A DNA stretch of 7,008 nt from Planctomicrobium sp. GTDB taxonomy: Bacteria > Planctomycetota > Planctomycetia > Planctomycetales > Planctomycetaceae. Each line of letters begins with the position of its first letter. Positions within the stretch are counted from its first letter, which is position 1. The stretch spans positions 1-7,008 of the forward strand of contig JAJDEL010000158.1 in the NCBI GenBank assembly GCA_029259835.1. Direction: 5' to 3'. Positions 1 through 5,949 of this stretch are shown piece after piece. The notes beneath the pieces are model-generated. The model did not search any database. It was given only the letters and a program-made list of their open reading frames with translations, and was not told the origin of the DNA. The translations under genes and the position numbers were made by a program.

Positions 1-1306
1 CGTCCTCAGCCAGGTTGAAAAGAAATTCACCGGACTCGTTGCTCACCCACTTCCAGTCACCGACGCGTGCGGCTTCTTTTTGCCTTCGCTTCCAGAACAT
101 CTTCTTACGCGACGATGGCTTCTCACCTTTCAAGACAGGCCACATATCGAAGCCATCGAGGATGATCTCCTGCTCCGGCGTCACACCTGCCAGCTTCGTG
201 AGCGTCGGCAGCAGTTCCATACTCGTCAAAAACTCAGAATTGACCGCTCCTTTCGGAATCCCAGGGCCACGTACGGAGGCGCAGACTCGAATACCTCCTT
301 CGAAAACTCTCCCTTTCCCGGCACGTAAGGGAGCATTACTGGCCCCGCCACTGCCGCCGTTGTCGGAGAAGAAGATCACAACCGTGTTGTCGGCGATGCC
401 GTATTCATCGAGCATATCGAGAACGTTGCCGATGGTCTCGTCCATGCAGGCAATTGAAGCGAGATACTCCAGCCGCCGCTTGTCAGGTGTTGCGACCATC
501 GCCGGTTTGCCGTACTTCTTTCCTTCTCGAAATGAATCTTTCAGATGCGGGAACAGTTTTTTGAACTTCTCTGGTGCTTGAGCGGCAGAGCGAATCATCG
601 GGTCGAGGCTCGATGCGTTATGCGGAGCGTTGAACGGCAGGTACAAAAAGAATGGTTTATCGTGATTCGCATTGATGAATTTCTCCGCCTCGCGTTCGAA
701 CAGGTACGTGCAGTAGGTCCCTTTGTCGGCTTCGGTCTGATGATTTCCATCGAACATACTCGGAACGCCGTAACGTTCATGTGTGAAATAATCGATGCCG
801 GTGTTGACGAGGCCGTAGAAATCGTCGAATCCCCGTTGCTGCGGCAGGTACCGGCGGCTCATACCAAGATCCCACTTCCCGTAGATCGCACATTGATATC
901 CAGCCTGTTTGAGGTATTGCGGGAAGAGAACTTCACGAAGATCCATGCCGCCGATTCGCTCCCAGGAAACGGCGTATTCCTCCGGCTTGTACTTGTGTCC
1001 GTAGTCCGGAGCTTCGTTGCGGATCATGTCGTAGATGCCGTTCCGCTGCGGGTAGCGACCGGTTAACAACGATCCGCGCGATGGCGTACAAGCAGGCCAG
1101 GCGACGTAGAAATTCGTCAGCCGGACGCCTTCTTTCGCAATCCGGTCCAGATTCGGCGAGATGACTTCGTCGTTGAGAACTCCGAGGTCGTCGTACCCTT
1201 GATCATCACTGACGATCAGCACAATGTTTGGTTTCGTCGTATTCGGCGGTGCTGCCAGCACAAGTTGTGCGGCAAAAAAAGAAGCAAACAACGCGAGACA
1301 TCGCAT
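1..1306 (-). CDS. Secreted sulfatase (formylglycine-dependent, S1/PF00884), 3'-truncated by window edge
   Basis: It would hydrolyse sulfate esters, probably on polysaccharides, outside the cytoplasm. The frame is open from the ATG at 1306 to the left edge, giving 435 codons; relatives are somewhat longer, so only a short C-terminus is missing. Residues 1-19 form a signal peptide (hydrophobic stretch ending LVLAA). SDDQG (33-37) gives the metal-binding Asp34/Asp35. CTPSR (73-77) is the Cys-type maturation motif, with Cys73 as the predicted formylglycine, followed by LLTGR. Lys144 lies in GKWDLG, His229 in NAPHNA, Asp315/Asn316 in FSDNGG and Lys331 in RAGKG. The last visible stretch, GDWKWVSNESGEFLFNLAED, is the usual late-domain signature. 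The oddity is Asp146 where the family normally has His (GKWHLG). An AGAGGA Shine-Dalgarno at 1314-1319, 7 nt before the ATG, supports the start. Identity as a sulfatase is secure; the substrate cannot be told. Confidence 0.95.
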   Translation of the reverse strand, partial: MRCLALFASFFAAQLVLAAPPNTTKPNIVLIVSDDQGYDDLGVLNDEVISPNLDRIAKEGVRLTNFYVAWPACTPSRGSLLTGRYPQRNGIYDMIRNEAPDYGHKYKPEEYAVSWERIGGMDLREVLFPQYLKQAGYQCAIYGKWDLGMSRRYLPQQRGFDDFYGLVNTGIDYFTHERYGVPSMFDGNHQTEADKGTYCTYLFEREAEKFINANHDKPFFLYLPFNAPHNASSLDPMIRSAAQAPEKFKKLFPHLKDSFREGKKYGKPAMVATPDKRRLEYLASIACMDETIGNVLDMLDEYGIADNTVVIFFSDNGGSGGASNAPLRAGKGRVFEGGIRVCASVRGPGIPKGAVNSEFLTSMELLPTLTKLAGVTPEQEIILDGFDMWPVLKGEKPSSRKKMFWKRRQKEAARVGDWKWVSNESGEFLFNLAED

Positions 1307-1410
1307 GAGAAAATCCTCTTTCGTCGGACAGTGGTGCTGCATCATGTGAAGTGCACTAAGATAACTGAAACTCATGAAAACTTTGAGCGATGAACGTATT
1401 TATTTTTCCT

Positions 1411-1425
1411 CACACTTAAAGTGTG
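1411..1425. repeat. Perfect inverted repeat, possible operator
   Basis: CACACTT-A-AAGTGTG is a perfect palindrome with 7-bp arms and a single central base. It lies in the divergent intergenic region, about 105 bp upstream of the sulfatase start and 93 bp upstream of the DUF2237 start. It is downstream of no gene, so it is not a terminator. Its size and position would suit a dimeric repressor or activator site serving either gene. The regulator is unknown, and an isolated 15-bp palindrome can occur by chance. Confidence 0.4.
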
Positions 1426-1488
1426 CGCCTAAGGTTGACGAAATGATTCTTCACCCCGAAACTGAAGTGTCGCCCCCCACGACTCTTG

Positions 1489-1513
1489 CCCCTTGATCCC
1501 TAACCCCTTGCCC
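1489..1513 (-). other. Putative G-quadruplex motif (G-rich on minus strand)
   Basis: On the plus strand four C-runs of 4, 3, 4 and 3 bases are separated by spacers of 5, 3 and 3 bases (TTGAT, TAA, TTG). The complementary minus strand therefore fits the standard G3+N1-7 quadruplex pattern, and a further run of six C lies upstream at 1473-1478. The motif ends 4 bp before the ATG of the DUF2237 gene, where a Shine-Dalgarno site would normally sit; none is seen. The pattern is seen in the sequence; folding and function are not shown. Confidence 0.45.
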
Positions 1514-1517
1514 ACTT

Positions 1518-1895
1518 ATGAATCGCGGAAAAAACGTACTTGGTGAAGAACTGCAATCCTGCTCGACAGATCCTATGACCGGTTGGTTTCGGGACGGTTG
1601 CTGTGCGACCGGACAGGGTGATATGGGAATGCACGTCATTTGTTGCCGCGTGACGGAGGAGTTCCTCGAATACTCGAAAGCGACCGGCAATGATCTTTCG
1701 ACACCGATGCCGGAATTCAAATTTCCTGGTCTGGCACCTGGTGATCAATGGTGCGTCTGTGCCGCTCGTTGGAAAGACGCCTACGATGCCGGAAAAGCTT
1801 GTGGCGTCGTTTTAGAAGCGACTCACATGTCTGCGCTGGAGTTTGCATCACTCGAAGAACTTCAGGAACACGCCGTCGATCCCGTTGACTCGTAG
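1518..1895 (+). CDS. DUF2237 family protein (COG3651), cysteine-rich, function unknown
   Basis: This 125-residue protein matches the DUF2237 family almost end to end, as recalled from family sequences: NVLGEELQSCSTDP (6-19), TGWFRDGCC (21-29), NDLSTP (58-63), FPGLAPGDQWCVCAARW (69-85) and VVLEATH (97-103). Eight cysteines (15, 28, 29, 42, 43, 79, 81, 95) and His103 stand out in so short a protein and suggest metal binding or redox chemistry, but that is inference. There is no signal peptide or membrane segment, so it is probably cytoplasmic. The ATG at 1518 is the only reasonable start: an in-frame TGA at 1494-1496 leaves no other ATG upstream. No Shine-Dalgarno site is visible; the upstream bases are a C-rich tract. 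The stop codon is 2 bp before the GNAT start, so the two are very likely co-transcribed. The family has no established biochemical function that I know of. Confidence 0.9.
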   Translation: MNRGKNVLGEELQSCSTDPMTGWFRDGCCATGQGDMGMHVICCRVTEEFLEYSKATGNDLSTPMPEFKFPGLAPGDQWCVCAARWKDAYDAGKACGVVLEATHMSALEFASLEELQEHAVDPVDS

Positions 1896-1897
1896 CC

Positions 1898-2422
1898 ATG
1901 ACAATTCTCACGACTCAACGATTGACGCTGCGCTGCATGACGATGGATGACCTCGACTTCATTCATTCAATGTTGAGCGATCCGGAAACGATGAGGTTCT
2001 ATCCCAGCACGTATGATCGAGACGGAGCAAAAGCCTGGGTTCAGAGAAATTTGGATCGCTACAAAGAATCTGGTCTCGGGCTTTGGTTAGTCAGTGTTGG
2101 TGAGTCTGGAACGCCGGTCGGACAAGTTGGTGTCCTCCACCAAACCGTGGAAGGAAAGGTCCTTCTTGAAGTTGGGTACATGATTCACCGTAACTTCTGG
2201 CGAAAAGGAATCGCTTATGAAGCCGCCAGTGCTTGCCGCGACTATGCGTTCGAAACTCAAAACGCCGATGCTGTTCATTCATTGATCCGACCAGTCAACA
2301 TTCCTTCACAGGGAGTCGCACGGAAACTCGGCATGTCGCCACTGCCGGAGACGATCACGTTTGCCAATCTTGAACACTCTCTCTTCCGTCTTCAAAGAGA
2401 AGAGTGGGAAGCACGCGATTGA
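1898..2422 (+). CDS. GNAT-family N-acetyltransferase (RimJ/RimL-like, Acetyltransf_3)
   Basis: This 174-residue cytoplasmic enzyme should transfer an acetyl group from acetyl-CoA to an amine. The order of motifs is that of the RimJ/RimL group: the N-terminal strand TTQRLTLR (5-12), the helix with DPETMRFYP (28-36), EVGYMIH (91-97) leading into the acetyl-CoA pyrophosphate loop WRKGIAYEA (101-109), then NIPSQGVARKLGM (134-146), which carries the conserved Asn and Ser ahead of the KLGM turn. Length is typical and the domain looks complete. The substrate could be a protein N-terminus, an antibiotic or a small amine, and the sequence does not decide. It starts 2 bp after the DUF2237 stop with no clear ribosome site of its own, so translation is probably coupled. 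It is convergent with comEC. Confidence 0.9.
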   Translation: MTILTTQRLTLRCMTMDDLDFIHSMLSDPETMRFYPSTYDRDGAKAWVQRNLDRYKESGLGLWLVSVGESGTPVGQVGVLHQTVEGKVLLEVGYMIHRNFWRKGIAYEAASACRDYAFETQNADAVHSLIRPVNIPSQGVARKLGMSPLPETITFANLEHSLFRLQREEWEARD

Positions 2423-2466
2423 GTTTCATCGTCTGTCGGGAATTTAAGCTTCGCTCCTCACCCTAA

Positions 2467-2485
2467 CCCTCTCCCTGGGAGAGGG
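2467..2485. repeat. REP-like perfect palindrome in convergent intergenic region
   Basis: CCCTCTCCC-T-GGGAGAGGG is a perfect inverted repeat with 9-bp arms around one base, preceded by CTCACCCTAA. From memory, this CACCCTAACCCTCTCCC...GGGAGAGGGG type of sequence recurs as a dispersed extragenic palindrome in many bacterial genomes. It lies between the convergent GNAT and comEC genes, 44 bp after the GNAT stop and 50 bp after the comEC stop, and could help end transcription from both sides. No T-run follows on either strand, so it is not a classical intrinsic terminator. The rest of the 113-bp gap shows nothing recognisable. Confidence 0.6.
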
Positions 2486-2535
2486 GACAAAAGTTACCGT
2501 AAGGCGGCAATGGAGTATCATATCAAATTACGTTT

Positions 2536-5052
2536 TTAGCGTTCTCCCGACAAAAACTCTTCGACTCGCAATTGCCCGTCTCCGGAAACCTCGACTGTAA
2601 TTGCTCCCGAATTTTCTGTGCAGAGGACTTTTCTCTCCGGACCAACTTCACCCTGCAGGCGAGCAACAACGTTGCGGTCTCCTGAACTGACTAAGACGTG
2701 CTTAGCGGAAGACCAGTCAACAACAGCTTGAGGGTTTGAGTATTTTGAACCGTGATGAGGTGCCATAGCGACATCAAAGACTTCCGCAGGTTGGCTCAGC
2801 ATTGCATCGAGTCCATCTTTTTCCAAGTCGCCTGTCAACAACAAGCGGCGACCCGCATATTCAATCGCCAGGACAATACTGTTTGCATTGTCGTGCTTGG
2901 AATGAAAATTGGAATCGGGATGCAGTACTGCCATTCGAACCACATCGATGGCTTTTCGTTGACTTGTCGAAATTTCATCTCCTGCGGAAACAATGTGAAG
3001 GGGAATTTTGTATTCACTCGCCGCTTCACAAAGGTCTTTGACGCTTCGCTGCTGAAAATCGAGAAACGGTTGAGTGATGATCATCGTGGCGACTGGAAAA
3101 CGATCGAGGAGTCCAAACAAACCGCTGAAGTGATCGTGATCTGCATGAGATACGATCACGGCATCAATCCGGGTAATGCGTCGGGACGACAAGTATTGCT
3201 CTACGGTTCTCTCTGCGCGACGACCATTTCCAAACGTACCTGCGTCGTACAGGATTGTCTCGCCTGAGGGCAATTCAATCACGGTTGCGAGTCCATGTCC
3301 GACGGACAGCATCGTGAAGCGAAGTTCTGCTTGTCGCGTAGGAATCGAACCGAGCGAAACACCGACGACGATCCAAATCAACAACGCGTACCAACTCCAC
3401 CTGTTCATGGAATTTGAACCATACAATCGCCAGACAATTGCAAGAAGAAGGTAGAAGCCGACCAACCACCAGACTGGAATTCCAAGACTGAAGAAATGAC
3501 CAAACGGCAAGTCATGTGCCCAGCCGACAACGTTGAGTAGAACTTGCACCGTCCAATCAAAACCGCCAGCGACGATCCAGACAGACTGTGGAATCAACAG
3601 TCCGAACAGAATCATCACGTAGCCCAGAGCAAGAATCACTGCGACCCACGGGATCAAGAGGATGTTGAGTGCGAATCCTATCGGAGCAACAAGCTGAAAT
3701 GTCGAGATCGTCAACGGCAACGTCGCAAACCAAATCGCAGCAGTAACAACGTATCCTCGAAAAAGAAAACTGCCAACAGGCCGGAACGGTTCCACAAATC
3801 GCCATCCTTCTGAAACCGGCATTCCTTCAGTTTTCTTTTTGAATGGATCAAATTGAAGGGCCGACGTACCCCAGAGAATCGCTCCGACTGCGAGGAAAGA
3901 AAGCTGCGCCCCGATATCGAAAAGGTCACTTGGTTTCCAGAGCAACAGGACTCCAGCACAAAAAGCTAAAACATGAAAGCCATCTATTCGGCGACTTCCT
4001 AACGTCCCCAGTACAATAACTGAGATGAGCATCGTCGCACGCAGCACTGGCGGTCTGTGATTTGTGATCGTCGCGTAAAGAACAATGACAAAAATGAGCG
4101 CCGTCGCCGTTGTTCGAGGCGAGCAATTTAGTAACCGACAGGCGACCGCCAGCAAACCTGCCAGAATTCCAACGTGCAAACCGGAAATTGCCAGCAAGTG
4201 CATCGTCCCGCTTTCGGCGAAACGGTCTCTCATTTCGTCGTTCAGTTGTGAACGATCTCCAAGCAGAATTGAAAGAGCAATCGTCTTCGATTCTTTCGAA
4301 AGATGTCGTACGAAAACGGATCGAATCTCTTCACGAATTGCCTCGCGAAAACGTGGGATCATCCATCGCCAGCGACCGGAATCGTTCAGTAATGTGACTG
4401 CCTGAGGATGAGTCACTCGGATGAGCGCATCGACTCCCTGACGGTCGAGGTAATTTTTGAAATCAAATCCTCCAGGATTTTTCACCGGACCGGGAGCAGA
4501 AAGATCCCCAAGAAGTTCGACTCGGTCCCCAATTCGGGCATGGACGAGATGACCGTTGACGGTAGCTCGCAATAATCCGCTGATGGGAACCGAGTCTGGA
4601 CCGTTTGCCAGACGTTCACACCTCACATTGAAACGGCTCGTATCAATTTCCATCCAGGGCGGAATTCGCGGACCCCGCTCTGATTCGAAGATCTCAATGC
4701 TTGATGAAATGACTCCCACAATTCGAGCCGGGTTCGATTCGACCTCGGTGTAACGCCGGATATTCGTTTCGCTTCGAACCTGACTAAAGAAATGATGCCG
4801 AGTTCCACCAACGGCAAGGATCAGCAGTAATACGCTGATCGATGCAAATAGAGGAGAAGACTGCCGAATCGTCGTAACAAGACTGATCGCGAAGCAGAAT
4901 AAAAGAAACGTCAGCCAGATTGACAATTCAACACCGATGAAATTGTCAAGCACGATCCCTACCGCCAGCGCAGTCGTCGCCCAGACGAGAGGTCGCCGAG
5001 GAGGTACGAGAGTCAGAGGACCTCGGAAATCGATCTGCGAGTTTTCAATCAA
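2536..5052 (-). CDS. comEC: ComEC/Rec2-family DNA internalization protein
   Basis: ComEC forms the inner-membrane channel through which single-stranded DNA enters the cell in natural transformation. The 838 residues have the full family layout. Hydrophobic segments lie near 23-41, 44-61 and 67-83; a soluble DUF4131/OB-like region covers about 100-225. The Competence membrane domain (about 255-545) has LAISGLHVG (287-295), RPPVLRAT (333-340) and GAQLSFLAVG (381-390). A last membrane helix (about 553-570) leads to a C-terminal metallo-beta-lactamase domain (about 577-830) with SHADHDH (635-641), LLTGD (738-742) and APHHGS (764-769). Metal ligands look intact, so the proposed nuclease activity is plausible. 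The start is TTG: an in-frame TGA lies six codons upstream, no ATG or GTG lies between, and the next in-frame ATG (codon 134) would remove the N-terminal helices. No Shine-Dalgarno site is seen. It is probably the last gene of a three-gene unit. Confidence 0.94.
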   Translation of the reverse strand: MIENSQIDFRGPLTLVPPRRPLVWATTALAVGIVLDNFIGVELSIWLTFLLFCFAISLVTTIRQSSPLFASISVLLLILAVGGTRHHFFSQVRSETNIRRYTEVESNPARIVGVISSSIEIFESERGPRIPPWMEIDTSRFNVRCERLANGPDSVPISGLLRATVNGHLVHARIGDRVELLGDLSAPGPVKNPGGFDFKNYLDRQGVDALIRVTHPQAVTLLNDSGRWRWMIPRFREAIREEIRSVFVRHLSKESKTIALSILLGDRSQLNDEMRDRFAESGTMHLLAISGLHVGILAGLLAVACRLLNCSPRTTATALIFVIVLYATITNHRPPVLRATMLISVIVLGTLGSRRIDGFHVLAFCAGVLLLWKPSDLFDIGAQLSFLAVGAILWGTSALQFDPFKKKTEGMPVSEGWRFVEPFRPVGSFLFRGYVVTAAIWFATLPLTISTFQLVAPIGFALNILLIPWVAVILALGYVMILFGLLIPQSVWIVAGGFDWTVQVLLNVVGWAHDLPFGHFFSLGIPVWWLVGFYLLLAIVWRLYGSNSMNRWSWYALLIWIVVGVSLGSIPTRQAELRFTMLSVGHGLATVIELPSGETILYDAGTFGNGRRAERTVEQYLSSRRITRIDAVIVSHADHDHFSGLFGLLDRFPVATMIITQPFLDFQQRSVKDLCEAASEYKIPLHIVSAGDEISTSQRKAIDVVRMAVLHPDSNFHSKHDNANSIVLAIEYAGRRLLLTGDLEKDGLDAMLSQPAEVFDVAMAPHHGSKYSNPQAVVDWSSAKHVLVSSGDRNVVARLQGEVGPERKVLCTENSGAITVEVSGDGQLRVEEFLSGER

Positions 5053-5112
5053 CCGATTCGGCCCAATTCATGTTGTGTCTTGTATTGTAATGATCACGTT
5101 TCTTGCGTGTCT

Positions 5113-5124
5113 GAATCATGATTC
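5113..5124. repeat. 12-bp palindrome over the sirtuin stop codon
   Basis: GAATCATGATTC is a perfect 12-bp palindrome that contains the last codons and TGA stop of the sirtuin gene. It sits at the sirtuin/comEC junction. It is too short to be a stable terminator alone and may be coincidental. Confidence 0.3.
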
Positions 5125-5916
5125 TCCGGAATGCTCTGCGTCAATTCTTTGCATGAGCAGATCATTGATTCGTGTGAGCGTTTCGCCGAGGGGTTCGCGG
5201 ATAATGAGATCTGCCAGATGATCGAGTGGAGTCTCGGTTCGATTGATGATCACGAGTCTGGCTCCATGCTTCTTGGCAAATTCTGGAATTCCGGCTGCTG
5301 GATAAACAAGTAATGAAGAACCTAACGCGAAGCAGAGGTCGGCCTGTTGTGCCAGCTTCATTGATTCTTCAACGATCAATTCAGGCATCGCTTGCCCGAA
5401 TGAAACTGTCGCATGTTTCAACAGTCCTGCACACTCTGGACAGTGAGGAACGCGGTCTTCGGTGAGGAATTTTTGCACCCAGAAATCGGCAGCCCAGCGG
5501 CGCTCACAGCCGAGGCAACTGATTTCGCGAGCTGTTCCGTGAAGTTCCAGGACATATTTGTTTCCCGCCTGTTGATGCAGCCCATCGATGTTTTGCGTCA
5601 CGACGCCATCAATTCGACCGGAATCCTCCCATTGCGCTAAGACTTGATGTGCACGATTGGGAGATGCCGCTTCGAATTCAATGTGCGTCTGAGACTTTTG
5701 TCGCCAGTATTCGTAGCGATCTTCTTCCGAGTTCAAAAACTCATCGAAGTAGACGGTCCGATTCTTTGACCAGACACCGCCTGGAGATCGAAAATCAGGA
5801 ATACCACTTTCCGTGGAAATCCCGGCACCAGTGAACGCAACGGCACACTGACTTTCAGAAAGCCAATTTACGACCAGTTGCAGGCCTTCCTCCGATTCAA
5901 AATTTTTCTTCATCAT
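5116..5916 (-). CDS. SIR2-family NAD-dependent protein deacylase (sirtuin)
   Basis: It removes acyl groups, most likely acetyl, from protein lysines while consuming NAD+, giving nicotinamide and O-acyl-ADP-ribose. All sirtuin landmarks are present in 266 residues: GAGIS (30-34) and GIPDFRSPGGVW (38-49) for NAD binding, TQNIDGLH (107-114), catalytic His126 in ELHGT, a zinc site of Cys134/Cys137 and Cys159/Cys162, and the Rossmann motifs GSSLLVYPAA (199-208) and IINRTETPLD (223-232). No signal peptide is present, so it is cytoplasmic. The Y-x-x-R acyl-pocket signature of SIRT5/CobB-type desuccinylases is not evident (Tyr70 is followed by Gln at +3), which favours deacetylase activity, tentatively. 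Two ATGs lie in tandem; a GAGG site at 5925-5928, 8 nt before the first, supports the start at 5916. It begins 33 bp after the LRR gene and ends 63 bp before comEC. Confidence 0.96.
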   Translation of the reverse strand: MMKKNFESEEGLQLVVNWLSESQCAVAFTGAGISTESGIPDFRSPGGVWSKNRTVYFDEFLNSEEDRYEYWRQKSQTHIEFEAASPNRAHQVLAQWEDSGRIDGVVTQNIDGLHQQAGNKYVLELHGTAREISCLGCERRWAADFWVQKFLTEDRVPHCPECAGLLKHATVSFGQAMPELIVEESMKLAQQADLCFALGSSLLVYPAAGIPEFAKKHGARLVIINRTETPLDHLADLIIREPLGETLTRINDLLMQRIDAEHSGES

Positions 5917-5949
5917 GGACGGTACCTCGTTGCCTCCGATGACCTGTCG

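Larger units (their letters stand above)
1307..1517. promoter_or_regulatory. Divergent intergenic region between sulfatase and DUF2237 gene
   Basis: These 211 bp must hold the promoters of the sulfatase (minus) and of the DUF2237/GNAT pair (plus), because the genes diverge. The sulfatase side has a good AGAGGA ribosome site at 1314-1319. An 8-bp palindrome AGTGCACT lies at 1350-1357, and a larger inverted repeat and a C-rich tract are listed separately. I found no convincing -35/-10 pair on either strand and no RNA gene. The promoter role is inferred from gene orientation only. Confidence 0.45.

Noticed and set aside
15..1066. Open frames on the plus strand (15-581 and 545-1066)
   Set aside because: They are antisense to the sulfatase, whose minus-strand frame shows every family motif. 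Their own translations show no recognisable domain.
1435..1463. TTGACG as a -35 element for the DUF2237 gene
   Set aside because: At 17-bp spacing the -10 position reads GAAACT, a poor match, and nearby spacings are no better. Planctomycete promoters are also not well enough known to rely on this.
2461..2500. Intrinsic (Rho-independent) terminator at the GNAT/comEC junction
   Set aside because: The palindrome is strong, but no T-run follows on either strand, so it was listed as a REP-like repeat.
2752..3267. 171-codon plus-strand frame inside comEC
   Set aside because: It is antisense to the metallo-beta-lactamase domain of comEC, and its protein resembles no family I know.
1898..5916. Acetyltransferase/deacetylase pair like Pat-CobB
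   Set aside because: The GNAT is of the RimJ/RimL type, lies on the opposite strand and is separated from the sirtuin by comEC. Nothing shows that they share a substrate.
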